Both the position numbers and the translations under genes were made by a program. A stretch of 16,097 bases of DNA from Methanobacterium sp. UBA279 (GTDB taxonomy: Archaea; Methanobacteriota; Methanobacteria; Methanobacteriales; Methanobacteriaceae): positions 720-16,816 of the forward strand of contig DAQK01000026.1 in the NCBI GenBank assembly GCA_002502855.1, given 5' to 3'. Positions within the stretch are counted from its first letter, which is position 1; every line of letters begins with the position of its first letter. Positions 1-8,317 of the stretch are shown here, piece by piece. The notes under the pieces were generated by a model. That model did no database searches. It had not been told where the DNA came from and was given only the letters and a program-made list of their open reading frames with translations.

Positions 1-85
1 GGTTATCCAAAGAACATAAGTACGGTCGTTAGCATTTGGAACCACATAATCACATTTCCAAGTATTATTTGATTGTTTTATAAAA
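1..85 (-). pseudogene. Out-of-frame continuation of the surface protein's fifth Ig-like repeat, running off the window
   Basis: Removing one base from the T run at 94-100 lets the frame continue through 1-85 with residues resembling KPVDFIKQSNNTW then YVVPNANDRTYVLWIT. This matches the second half of the complete Ig repeats in the same protein (for example DLIKQSDGTW, YTVPNMPNGVYNIFLT). The frame is open to the edge of the window, so the native protein has at least the rest of this repeat and probably more. Confidence 0.8.
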
Positions 86-2653
86 TCAACAGGTTTTTTT
101 ATCGATACAAAACATATAAACTGCTATTGCATCTGGATCAGATGAAACAATGATCGTTACCGTGTCTCCAGATTTAGCTTTACCAGGGTTTATAGAGGTG
201 TTTATTGTCGGACGACCATTAGAAACTGTTAGATTGGTTGATAACGTTCCTGTATTTCCCGAAATATCCTTTGCTATTAATAAAATGGGGTATATCCCTC
301 CTTGTAAACCAAAAATAGAGTAATAAAATATCCAGGAACCGTCTGATTGTCTGGTCATATTAAATTCTTGATTATGTATTATGGCGGTTATACTTGCAGT
401 GTCGGGGTCAGATAAAGCTATAATAGTACTAAAAGCATTTTTTGGGAATATATTATTAACTATTTTAAAATGGTCAGGGGTGACAACTGCAGAAATTGTG
501 GGAGATACATTGTCAAAGGGATTATACATTTTAAAATTAATCTTATATGCTAAACCTCTATTTCCTATATTATCAGTGGCTGTTAAAAAAATGTTATAAA
601 CACCATTAGGCATATTTGGGACTGTGTAATTAAGATTCCAGGTACCATCACTTTGTTTTATTAAATCATAAGTACGATTAAAAATTAGAGCTTTTATTTT
701 TGCTGTATCTGAGCATGCAGATGCGGTTATTTGGAGTGATTCAAACGACTTTATAGTCTCTGGGAAAAGTGCAGCCGTAATTAAAGGTGGAGTGTTATCT
801 ATCGTTAAATTCAATAAGTGAGTACACTGATTACCAACTATATCTATTGCTGTTAATAAAACAGGATAATTTCCATCAGGCTTAGTGGGGGCATAATAAT
901 AAAGATCCCATAATTTTGATCCATTTTTATGCATCTCTAGATTTTCTCCACAAAGGGACACCCAAATACTTGTTGTATCAGGGTCAGATAAAGCATTAAC
1001 AATGATTGTGTCTTCAGATTTAGTTATATCAGGAGTGATAGTACCTGTAATTGTTGGTGGAGTATTATCGATTATAAAATCAAGTGAAATATTTTCTGAT
1101 TTTCCTGAAACATAAGTTGCAGTTAGCAAAACATCATATATTCCACTAGAAGTGTTAGGGACATTGTAATATAATAACCATTTGCCGTCATCCTGTTTTG
1201 TCAGATTTAAAGTTTCATTAAAGAGAAATGCTGTTACATGGGTTGCATCATCAGAATAAGCTTTTATGGTGATTATATTTCCAGATTTTACAATTTCAGG
1301 TGTTATTGTACCAGAAAAAGATGCTGGGCTGGATTTTTTTATATAAACAAATATATCAGAACTTAAATTATCATCGTTTCCAACTAGATTATCTGCTCCT
1401 GAACTATAGACTACATAACTACCATCTGAGTTTATTGCTGGTTCGTCACAATAATCATTTGCTATTTCACCTTCATCAGATATGCTAATTAGTTTAGTAG
1501 TTCCAAAAAGCGTATCATAACAGAATAGACCATTTACATATCTATCATCAGTGAAACTGACATTATTCAATTCATTACTAATTTTAGCAACAATTGGTTG
1601 TGATTTACCGATGATAAATACAATATAACGTCCATTTTCACTGATAGCTGGATCATGACTATCTTTATTTATTTCTTCACCATTTATGCTTATTCTATCA
1701 ATTTTCTTAGTAAGTTGATTATATACAAAAATATCGCTTTTATAGTTCCCATCATTAGGAGATAAATTATCTGCATAAGATGTAAATGCTATACAAGTTC
1801 CATCGCCACTTGTTGAGGGTTGTACACTATCTCCATTTCCTTCTTCACCACCATCAGATACGCTAATCCTGGTAATCAAATTGAGCTTTAGATCTTTTAC
1901 AAAAATGTCTAAACATCCATTCGTATCATTTGCTACAAGGTTATTTGCATCTGAAGTAAATACAACAAACCGCCCATCGGAACTTATTGCCGGATTAAAA
2001 CTGTTTGAATTCGTTTCTCCACCCGTACTAGTAACACTAACTCTTTTGGTAGTCCCTGAGCTTATATTGTAGATAAAAATATCATTAAAAGTGTTAGTAT
2101 CATTTAAAACAAGGTTTGTTGCATAGGACATGAAAACAACATAACGTCCGTCAGAACTTATTGAAGCAGCTAAACTGTCACCATTAACTTCTTCTTCGGT
2201 ATCAGAGTTAATAATACGAATAGTAGTGTGTAAATATCGGTCGTGGAGGAAAACATCACTATAATAATTGTTATCATTTAGAACTAAGTTATTTGCGTAT
2301 GAATTAAAAGTGATATAACGTCCATCACCACTGATAGAAGGGTTATAACAGTCACTGTTTGCTTCATTACCATTACTAGATATGCTCACCCTTTCTGTAA
2401 CATTTGAAACTGAATCACGAACGAAAATATCACTTTGATAATTAGTATCATTTGTAACTAGATTATTAGCATAAGAAGAAAATGCAACATAACGACCATC
2501 TGCGCTCACAGAAGGTTCCCCACTATAACCATTTGAAAGAGTTCCATTAGAAGAAATACTTACGTATTCTGTATGATCAGTTGCAGAAACTGTTCCACAA
2601 AATGAAAATACCACAAGTAATGCACATAACGATAAAAGTGGATGAAATTTCAA
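86..2653 (-). CDS. Secreted surface protein: seven-bladed TolB-like propeller plus Ig-like repeats (C-terminus frameshifted)
   Basis: The first 24 residues form a signal peptide (basic start, hydrophobic core, cleavage likely after TVSA), so the protein is exported. About residues 30-440 hold seven repeats of roughly 58 residues with the core S-x-DGRYVxF followed by ANNLVxNDxNxxSDIF, as in TolB-like beta-propellers; the Asn/Asp-rich loop could bind calcium (inference). From about residue 447 come Ig-like repeats starting near 447, 534, 618, 718 and 814, each with TPxxxKS, SDPD and QSDGxW-type cores. Many N-x-S/T sites suit glycosylation. The start is TTG at 2651-2653: an in-frame TGA lies just upstream, AGGGAT precedes it, and the signal peptide begins there. 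The fifth Ig repeat stops prematurely at a 7-base homopolymer (94-100) while the neighbouring frame continues the domain, so this end is not the native C-terminus. Base composition is more AT-rich than neighbouring genes. Substrate or partner is unknown; a cell-surface or adhesion role is inference. Confidence 0.8.
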   Translation of the reverse strand: MKFHPLLSLCALLVVFSFCGTVSATDHTEYVSISSNGTLSNGYSGEPSVSADGRYVAFSSYANNLVTNDTNYQSDIFVRDSVSNVTERVSISSNGNEANSDCYNPSISGDGRYITFNSYANNLVLNDNNYYSDVFLHDRYLHTTIRIINSDTEEEVNGDSLAASISSDGRYVVFMSYATNLVLNDTNTFNDIFIYNISSGTTKRVSVTSTGGETNSNSFNPAISSDGRFVVFTSDANNLVANDTNGCLDIFVKDLKLNLITRISVSDGGEEGNGDSVQPSTSGDGTCIAFTSYADNLSPNDGNYKSDIFVYNQLTKKIDRISINGEEINKDSHDPAISENGRYIVFIIGKSQPIVAKISNELNNVSFTDDRYVNGLFCYDTLFGTTKLISISDEGEIANDYCDEPAINSDGSYVVYSSGADNLVGNDDNLSSDIFVYIKKSSPASFSGTITPEIVKSGNIITIKAYSDDATHVTAFLFNETLNLTKQDDGKWLLYYNVPNTSSGIYDVLLTATYVSGKSENISLDFIIDNTPPTITGTITPDITKSEDTIIVNALSDPDTTSIWVSLCGENLEMHKNGSKLWDLYYYAPTKPDGNYPVLLTAIDIVGNQCTHLLNLTIDNTPPLITAALFPETIKSFESLQITASACSDTAKIKALIFNRTYDLIKQSDGTWNLNYTVPNMPNGVYNIFLTATDNIGNRGLAYKINFKMYNPFDNVSPTISAVVTPDHFKIVNNIFPKNAFSTIIALSDPDTASITAIIHNQEFNMTRQSDGSWIFYYSIFGLQGGIYPILLIAKDISGNTGTLSTNLTVSNGRPTINTSINPGKAKSGDTVTIIVSSDPDAIAVYMFCIDKKTC

Positions 2654-2698
2654 ATAATCCCTTCAAATAATATTCTTTGTTGTTTACTAAAAACTAAC

Positions 2699-2708
2699 TA
2701 TAATAAAT
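2699..2708 (-). promoter_or_regulatory. Probable TATA box of the surface protein gene
   Basis: On the minus strand this reads TATTTATTATAG-like, about 46-55 bases upstream of the TTG start. That would place transcription start near 2672-2675 and leave a leader of about 20 bases holding AGGGAT. The remaining AT-rich gap to 2804 must also hold the GTPase promoter, for which AATAAAATAT (2771-2780) is only a weak candidate. Confidence 0.4.
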
Positions 2709-2804
2709 ACTTTACTATTTTATTTCAAAAAATTATTACACTCCAATAAAAAAGATTAATTAAATAACCTAATAAAATATTGTTAACTTATAAAAGTGAT
2801 ATAA

Positions 2805-3992
2805 ATGCTTCAAATCGCCGTAACCGGAAAACCAAACGTGGGTAAATCTTCATTTTTCAATTCAGCCACCTTATCAGAGGCCAAAGTGGCCAGCTATCCC
2901 TTCACCACCATTAATGCCAATAAAGCTGTGGGACATGTTATCAGTAAATGTCCCTGTAAGGAATTAAAGGTTACCTGTAATCCCCGGACCTCCCGATGCG
3001 AAGATGGTCAACGTCTGATACCGGTAGAGCTGGTTGACGTGGCCGGACTGGTCCCGGGAGCACATGAAGGCCGTGGATTAGGGAACAAGTTTTTAGATGA
3101 TTTAAGACAGGCCAAAGCATTTATACACATCATAGATGCCTCAGGCTCTACTGATGAAGAGGGTAGGCCCTGTGAAGCAGGTTCCCATGACCCCCTGGAT
3201 GATGTGGAGTTTTTAGAGCATGAGATCACCATGTGGCTTTACGGTATTTTGAAGAAGAACTGGAACAAGATGATTCGAAAAGCCCTCTCTGAGAAACTGG
3301 ATTTTGCAAAAGTAATAGCTGAACAGCTCAGCGGTACTGGAATATCCCTGGAAAAAGTGACGGAATCTAAAAAAATCATCTCTAAGGATATCGATAAATG
3401 GGAAGACGATGATATCATCGAATTCCTGGACCGCCTATTAAAGCTTGCCAAACCCATGCTCATCGTGGCCAATAAAGCAGATTTACCAACCGCCGAGGAG
3501 AACGTTAAGAGACTGCAGGAAAAATATGAAAATGTCATACCCGCCTCGGCTGAGTCAGAACTGGCCCTTATCCGGGCATCAGAAGCCGGTTTAATAAACT
3601 ATTTCCCTGGTGATCCTGATTTCGAGATAATAAAACCAGATGAATTAAGCGAACTCCAGTTAAAGGCTCTAAATTATATAAAAGACCATGTACTTAAAAA
3701 GTACGGGAATACGGGCGTACAGCAAGCCTTGAATAAGGTTGTTTTCGACATCTTGGACATGATAACAGTCTACCCAGTGGAAGATGAGCATAAACTATGT
3801 GATCAGAAGGGCAACGTGCTCCCAGATGCCCTCCTAATCCCAAGAGGTTCTAAACCCAGGGATTTAGCCTATCTAGTGCATACTGATATTGGTGAAGGAT
3901 TCATGCATGCACTGGATGCCCGTAACTACAGAAGAGTGAGCAGTGACTATGAACTGGAAGATTGTGATGTTATAAGTATTGTTTGTCGATGA
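2805..3992 (+). CDS. Ygr210/MJ1332-type Obg-family GTPase with TGS domain
   Basis: A P-loop GTPase of the Obg/YchF superfamily, archaeal-fungal Ygr210 branch. Motifs seen are the P-loop GKPNVGKSS (residues 8-16), switch II DVAGL (78-82) followed by VPGAHEGRGLGNKFLDDL, and the G4 motif NKAD (223-226), which predicts GTP specificity, unlike bacterial YchF which favours ATP. The C-terminal 70 or so residues (LIPRGSKPRDLAYLVHTDIG onward) form a TGS domain. Between P-loop and switch II lies a cysteine cluster (C49, C51, C58, C65) that I recall as typical of this branch; it might bind metal or sense redox, unproven. At 395 residues the length is normal. The ATG is preceded by GTGAT at 2796-2800, complementary to the archaeal 16S 3' end. 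A role in translation or ribosome function is assumed from the family. It stands alone, divergent from the surface protein. Confidence 0.9.
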   Translation: MLQIAVTGKPNVGKSSFFNSATLSEAKVASYPFTTINANKAVGHVISKCPCKELKVTCNPRTSRCEDGQRLIPVELVDVAGLVPGAHEGRGLGNKFLDDLRQAKAFIHIIDASGSTDEEGRPCEAGSHDPLDDVEFLEHEITMWLYGILKKNWNKMIRKALSEKLDFAKVIAEQLSGTGISLEKVTESKKIISKDIDKWEDDDIIEFLDRLLKLAKPMLIVANKADLPTAEENVKRLQEKYENVIPASAESELALIRASEAGLINYFPGDPDFEIIKPDELSELQLKALNYIKDHVLKKYGNTGVQQALNKVVFDILDMITVYPVEDEHKLCDQKGNVLPDALLIPRGSKPRDLAYLVHTDIGEGFMHALDARNYRRVSSDYELEDCDVISIVCR

Positions 3993-4003
3993 GCCTTAGT
4001 AAT

Positions 4004-4030
4004 AATTATCTCACGGTGAAATAATTTTAT
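4004..4030. terminator. Hairpin between convergent genes, possible bidirectional terminator
   Basis: AATTAT-c-TCA (4004-4013) pairs with TGA-a-ATAATT (4017-4026) around a CGG loop, giving a nine-pair stem with one internal mismatch, followed by TTATT on the plus strand. It sits in the 46-base gap between the convergent GTPase and FAD dehydrogenase genes, where it could end transcription from both sides. Archaeal termination mostly relies on T tracts, so the hairpin's function is inferred. Confidence 0.4.
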
Positions 4031-4038
4031 TCCCTAAA

Positions 4039-5421
4039 TTAATTCTTACTTTTCAAAACATCCCTCGCCGCGATAATCCCCGTGGCAGCTGCCCCTACTA
4101 TTCCCCGGGAAACCCCGGCCCCATCACCAGCCACGTAAAGTCCGTCTATACGGGTTTGCATTCCATTGCCCACTTCCACCCGCATGGCGTATAGTTTTAT
4201 CTCCGGAGCGTATAAGAGAGTTGAATCAGAGGCAATGCCGGGTATTACTTTATCAAGAGCCTCTAAACCTTCTATTATATCCACTACCAGGCGGTGTGGA
4301 AAGGCCATGGCAATATCGCCCGGTGTTACGCTGCTGAAGGTGGGTACCACATTACTTCGCTCCAGTCTTCTCCAGGTGGATCTTCTCCCCCTTTTAAGGT
4401 CACCTAAACGTTGTAGGAGAGGTTTTCCACCACCCAGAGTATTTGCAATGGTAGCTATGGAAAACGCGTAATCAGAAGTGTTTTCAATAGGCTCGGTTAG
4501 TTCTACCCTTACTAAAAATGCAAAGTTGGTGTTTTCAGAAACTTTATCACGCATTGAATGGCCATTAACCCCTATAAAACTGTCATAGACTTCTTCAACC
4601 ACAAATCCTGCGTTACATACGCAGAACGTTCTGACAAAGTCGTCGTAGGTTTTGGTCATAACATGGAATTTAGGATCCCAGTTTATACGGGTTATTTCAT
4701 CCATTACAATCTGCGGTATCTCCACTCTAACCCCAATATCAACTGGATTATGTTTAAAGGGTATTTTGAGCTTTTTCATCTGATCAGAGAGCCAGTAAGC
4801 TCCTACCCTTCCCGGGGCGGCGATGATATATTTGCATTCTATTTTAAATTCGCCTTTCTGGGCATTCTTGGCTATTGCGGCCTTTACACCTTCACCCGCA
4901 ATTATATCGACGATTTCAGTCTCCAGTAAAAATTCAACACCTTTGCTTTCCAGTTCTTTTTTAATTGATTCTATAATGGCCGGGGTTTTATCTGAACCCA
5001 TATGCCTCTGGACAATTGGTATAAATCTAATTCCAGAGGCGGCTGATTTTCTGAGTATATCTGCTATTTGATGTTCGCTAGGGGAGTAAAGTTCGTCAGG
5101 AGCCCCGTGCCTGAGGAAGAATTGGTCTATTTCATTGATTATGTCCCAGGCTTCTTCCTGGCTTACAAATTCTTTCAGGTCACCGCCGATATCTGGCCTC
5201 AGGTTTAGTTTACCATCGGATAGACCGCCTGCACCTCCAACACCCCCAGTTATATTGCAGGGTTTGCAATTTCGGCATGACCCATTTTCAAGTGCAAGGC
5301 AAAGCCTTTCATCCATTTCCCTACCTTTATCTACCACCACCACATCAAAATGTCCTGCCAGTTCACTGGCTGCAAAAAGTCCTGCCGGCCCAGCACCTAC
5401 TATCAAAACATCACATTCCAT
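4039..5421 (-). CDS. FAD-dependent dehydrogenase, COG2509-like
   Basis: A 460-residue flavoprotein. The N-terminus is a Rossmann FAD-binding fold: GxGxxG at G9, G11 and G14 (VGAGPAGLFAA) with an acidic/VDKG strand end near residue 31. It is followed by a CxxCxxC run (C49, C52, C55) and GGVGGAGGLSDGKLN, a signature I associate with COG2509 dehydrogenases. The C-terminal FAD motif GLYVAGDGAGVSRGIVGAA closes the fold near residues 427-445. The substrate is not known for this family; an NAD(P)H-linked or ferredoxin-linked oxidoreductase in the cytoplasm is expected. The ATG has GTGAT just upstream on the minus strand (CGTGATTTTTA), which fixes the start. It is monocistronic, convergent with the GTPase and divergent from the ATPase. 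Confidence 0.85.
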   Translation of the reverse strand: MECDVLIVGAGPAGLFAASELAGHFDVVVVDKGREMDERLCLALENGSCRNCKPCNITGGVGGAGGLSDGKLNLRPDIGGDLKEFVSQEEAWDIINEIDQFFLRHGAPDELYSPSEHQIADILRKSAASGIRFIPIVQRHMGSDKTPAIIESIKKELESKGVEFLLETEIVDIIAGEGVKAAIAKNAQKGEFKIECKYIIAAPGRVGAYWLSDQMKKLKIPFKHNPVDIGVRVEIPQIVMDEITRINWDPKFHVMTKTYDDFVRTFCVCNAGFVVEEVYDSFIGVNGHSMRDKVSENTNFAFLVRVELTEPIENTSDYAFSIATIANTLGGGKPLLQRLGDLKRGRRSTWRRLERSNVVPTFSSVTPGDIAMAFPHRLVVDIIEGLEALDKVIPGIASDSTLLYAPEIKLYAMRVEVGNGMQTRIDGLYVAGDGAGVSRGIVGAAATGIIAARDVLKSKN

Positions 5422-5470
5422 TAAAAATCACGTTTCAACCTTTCTATTACTGTTCGTCAATAAATTATTT

Positions 5471-5479
5471 GTTTTATAA
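5471..5479 (-). promoter_or_regulatory. TATA box of the FAD dehydrogenase gene
   Basis: On the minus strand this reads TTATAAAAC, 50-58 bases upstream of the ATG. Transcription would start near 5448, leaving a short leader containing GTGAT. Confidence 0.5.
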
Positions 5480-5481
5480 GC

Positions 5482-5490
5482 TCTATAAAG
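5482..5490 (+). promoter_or_regulatory. TATA box of the P-type ATPase gene
   Basis: TCTATAAAG lies back to back with the TATA box of the divergent gene. A start about 25 bases downstream falls near 5511-5515, ahead of the ATG at 5534. This argues against the upstream TTG at 5492, which would fall ahead of the predicted transcript start. Confidence 0.5.
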
Positions 5491-5533
5491 ATTGGTACTA
5501 CTAACAGACAGAGAGGTATTTTTCAAGTGTAAA

Positions 5534-8266
5534 ATGAGGATCTATAAACTTCCCTCAGATGAGGTTTATACTGAATTAGAGACTTCGAAAAAGGGTTTAA
5601 GTACTGAAGAGGCTAAAAAACGCCTGAAAAAATATGGTGCCAATCAAATTGAGGAGTTTAAAAGAACCCCCATTATTTACGAGTTCTTAGCTAATTTATA
5701 CCAGCTTCTAGCCCTGCTTCTTTGGGCAGCAAGTGCACTGGCTTTTATATCAGGAACGCCCCAATTAGGATTTGCTATAATCGCTGTTATCATAATTAAC
5801 GCTATTTTTAGTTTCTGGCAGGAGTATCAGGCAGAAAAGGCAGTTGAAGCCCTGAAAAAAATCCTGCCCTCCACGGCTAATGTAATAAGGGAAGGTAAAC
5901 AGGAAGAAATATTGGCTGCTTATCTTGTGCCCGGGGATGTTATGGTGCTGGAGGAGGGGGACAATATCTCTGCCGATGCCCGCCTGATAGAGGCCATCCA
6001 AATGAAGGTGGATTCATCAACACTTACAGGTGAATCAAAACCTGTACGTAAAGTGGCAGAAGTTGAAGAAGAGGATGAAAATCCCGTTGAAGCACATAAT
6101 CTTGTTTTTGCCGGTACCAGTGTTGCATCTGGATCTGGAAGGGCGGTGATCTTTGCCACGGGTAAAAATACAGAATTCAACAAGATAGCAGCTTTGACTC
6201 AGGAGGTTAAAGATGAACCCAGTCCCTTGCAGAAGGAGTTAAGCAGTGTTACCAAGATTATAGCTGCAGCAGCTATTCTGATGGGATTTATCCTCTTCAT
6301 AGTGAACGTATTTTATGTTAACCTGGCTTTATCCGTGGCCTTTATCTTTGCTATTGGTTTGACTGTGGCCAACGTCCCCGAAGGATTATTACCCACGGTA
6401 ACCCTGGCCCTGGCCGCTTCTGTCCAGAAAATGGCAAAGGATAACGCTCTTATAAAACGTCTTTCCAGTGTGGAAACTTTAGGATCCACCAATATAATCT
6501 GTACAGATAAAACCGGTACCATAACCAAAAACGAGATGACGGTGCGTAAAATCTGGATACCTTATCACCTTCTGGACGTTACTGGAGCGGGTTATGACCC
6601 ATCAGGTTGTTTTATACACGAAGGAAAAGAGGTTTCCCATGAAGATGTGAGGGAATTGCGGCTCTTAATGCGTTCTGCCACCTTTGCCAATGACGCGCGA
6701 CTCATTGAACCCTCTAATCCGGATGAAAAATGGAAGATAACAGGTGATCCAACAGAAGCTGCTCTGCTGGTGGCGGCCCGTAAAAATGGTTTTGATTGGG
6801 AGGAGAGGATTAAAAAACAGCCCCGTATTGTAGAGCTTCCCTTCGATTCTAAGAGAAAATCCATGAGCTCCATCCATCAGAAAGGTGAAAGTAAAATGGC
6901 CTACATCAAGGGAGCTCCAAAGAAGATGATAGCTCTTTCCAACCAGATATCGGTAGGTGGGGAGGTTAAACCATTTTCAGAGAATGAGAAGGAGCAAGTT
7001 ATAAAGGTGCATGATGAATTGGCTTCGTCTGGTCTCAGGATATTGGGAATGGCTTATCGGGAGCTGCCATCAGATTTTGAGGATTACCGGCCCCAGACAG
7101 TAGAGAAAGATATGGTTTTCGTGGGAATGATGGCCATGCAGGACCCACCTCGTCCCGAGGTAAAACCAGCAGTGGAGGATTGTCATCGAGCAGGAATCCG
7201 GATCCTGATGATCACCGGCGATTATGGTTTAACCGCGCAATCTATAGCCCAGGAAGTAGGTATAATTAGCAGCAACTGCCGTATAGTTAAAGGCAAAGAA
7301 TTGAATGCCTTATCTGATGAACAGGTGAAAGAGATTCTGAGAGGGGATTGCAATGTGATTTTTGCCAGGGCCATCCCCGAACACAAGATGAGAATAGCCT
7401 CCATCCTGGAAAGCGAACACGAAATTGTGGCCATGACCGGAGATGGAGTTAACGATGCCCCTGCTCTTAGGAAAGCAGATATCGGAGTGGCCATGGGTAT
7501 TACCGGTACTGATGTGGCTAAAGAGGCCTCTGATATGGTTTTAACCGATGATAACTTTGCCACCATTGTGGGTGCCATAAAGGAAGGCCGTACCATCTAT
7601 GAAAATATTAGGAAGTTCATCACCTATATTTTCAGCCATGAAACCGCGGAAATCATCCCCTTCGTTCTTATGGTTCTCTTTAAAATCCCATTACCCATTA
7701 CTGTGATGCAAATACTGGCTATTGACCTGGGAACCGACACACTACCTGCATTGGCCCTGGGAGTAGGACCTCCCGAGTCAGATGTGATGGATCGGCCTCC
7801 CCGTCCCCGTAAGGAAAGACTTTTAAACAGGTTTGTTATACTGAGAGGATACATGTTTCTGGGACTTATAGAAGCCGTATTGGTGATGTCAGGTTATTTT
7901 TGGACCCTCTACAGCTCCGGATGGGCTTTTGGTATCAATTTAGCTCCTACCGACCCTTTATATCTTAAGGCCACCACCATGGTATTTGCAGGGATCATAG
8001 TTGCTCAAATCGGGAACCTCCTGGGATGTCAGACAACCAGAACCTCCGCTTTCACCGCGGGGTTATTTAAGACCAAATGGATAATCAGAGGCGTAATATT
8101 TGAAGTGGTAATTTTACTGGCCATTGTCTACGTTCCCTTTCTGCAAACTATTTTCAGCACTACTGCCCTGGGATTAAATGAATGGCTGTATTTAATCCCA
8201 TTTATCCCTATCATGTTCTTTGCAGAGGAATTAAGGAAATATATTAGCAGTAGAAATACTGAGTAG
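5534..8266 (+). CDS. P-type II cation-transporting ATPase, Na,K-ATPase-like
   Basis: A 910-residue membrane pump. In order: cation-ATPase N domain (residues 1-40), two membrane helices, actuator domain with TGES (165-168), M4 with VANVPEGLLPTVTLAL (E283), phosphorylation loop DKTGT (D325), hinge TGDGVND (635-641), M5 with SHETAEIIPF, M6 with IDLGTD (D731, D735), and further C-terminal helices. The M4 and M6 segments match Na,K/H,K-ATPases (type IIC) better than SERCA. M5 differs from Na,K-ATPase: His702 and Glu703 sit where Ser775 and Asn776 bind ions, while Glu706 matches Glu779. The ion is therefore uncertain (Na+, K+, H+ or Ca2+). The ATG at 5534 is preferred over the in-frame TTG at 5492 because of the TATA box position; GAGAGGT (5511-5517) is rather far, AAGTGT is close. 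A potassium-channel relic follows directly downstream. Confidence 0.92.
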   Translation: MRIYKLPSDEVYTELETSKKGLSTEEAKKRLKKYGANQIEEFKRTPIIYEFLANLYQLLALLLWAASALAFISGTPQLGFAIIAVIIINAIFSFWQEYQAEKAVEALKKILPSTANVIREGKQEEILAAYLVPGDVMVLEEGDNISADARLIEAIQMKVDSSTLTGESKPVRKVAEVEEEDENPVEAHNLVFAGTSVASGSGRAVIFATGKNTEFNKIAALTQEVKDEPSPLQKELSSVTKIIAAAAILMGFILFIVNVFYVNLALSVAFIFAIGLTVANVPEGLLPTVTLALAASVQKMAKDNALIKRLSSVETLGSTNIICTDKTGTITKNEMTVRKIWIPYHLLDVTGAGYDPSGCFIHEGKEVSHEDVRELRLLMRSATFANDARLIEPSNPDEKWKITGDPTEAALLVAARKNGFDWEERIKKQPRIVELPFDSKRKSMSSIHQKGESKMAYIKGAPKKMIALSNQISVGGEVKPFSENEKEQVIKVHDELASSGLRILGMAYRELPSDFEDYRPQTVEKDMVFVGMMAMQDPPRPEVKPAVEDCHRAGIRILMITGDYGLTAQSIAQEVGIISSNCRIVKGKELNALSDEQVKEILRGDCNVIFARAIPEHKMRIASILESEHEIVAMTGDGVNDAPALRKADIGVAMGITGTDVAKEASDMVLTDDNFATIVGAIKEGRTIYENIRKFITYIFSHETAEIIPFVLMVLFKIPLPITVMQILAIDLGTDTLPALALGVGPPESDVMDRPPRPRKERLLNRFVILRGYMFLGLIEAVLVMSGYFWTLYSSGWAFGINLAPTDPLYLKATTMVFAGIIVAQIGNLLGCQTTRTSAFTAGLFKTKWIIRGVIFEVVILLAIVYVPFLQTIFSTTALGLNEWLYLIPFIPIMFFAEELRKYISSRNTE

Positions 8267-8298
8267 CAATAGAAATACTAAGTCAGAAAGTCAGAAAG
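8245..8298 (+). repeat. Two adjacent tandem duplications at the ATPase 3' end
   Basis: A 19-base unit (TAGCAGTAGAAATACTGAG, 8245-8263) is repeated with two changes at 8264-8282, then TCAGAAAG occurs twice (8283-8290, 8291-8298). The ATPase stop codon TAG (8264-8266) is the first triplet of the second 19-base copy. The repeats lie between the ATPase and the truncated channel relic and look like scars of slippage or of the rearrangement that removed the channel's 5' part. Confidence 0.8.
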
Positions 8299-8317
8299 TA
8301 AAACATATTAACCATGT

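Noticed and set aside
4558..4929. Open frame of 123 codons on the plus strand inside the FAD dehydrogenase gene
   Set aside because: It is antisense to a gene with clear flavoprotein motifs, has no ribosome site, and its translation shows no family signature.
5492..5533. Upstream TTG start adding 14 residues to the ATPase
   Set aside because: The added residues are not typical of the cation-ATPase N domain and the predicted transcript begins downstream of this TTG.
7222..7596. Minus-strand open frame of 124 codons inside the ATPase gene
   Set aside because: It is antisense to the highly conserved hinge and M5 region of the ATPase, an expected shadow frame.
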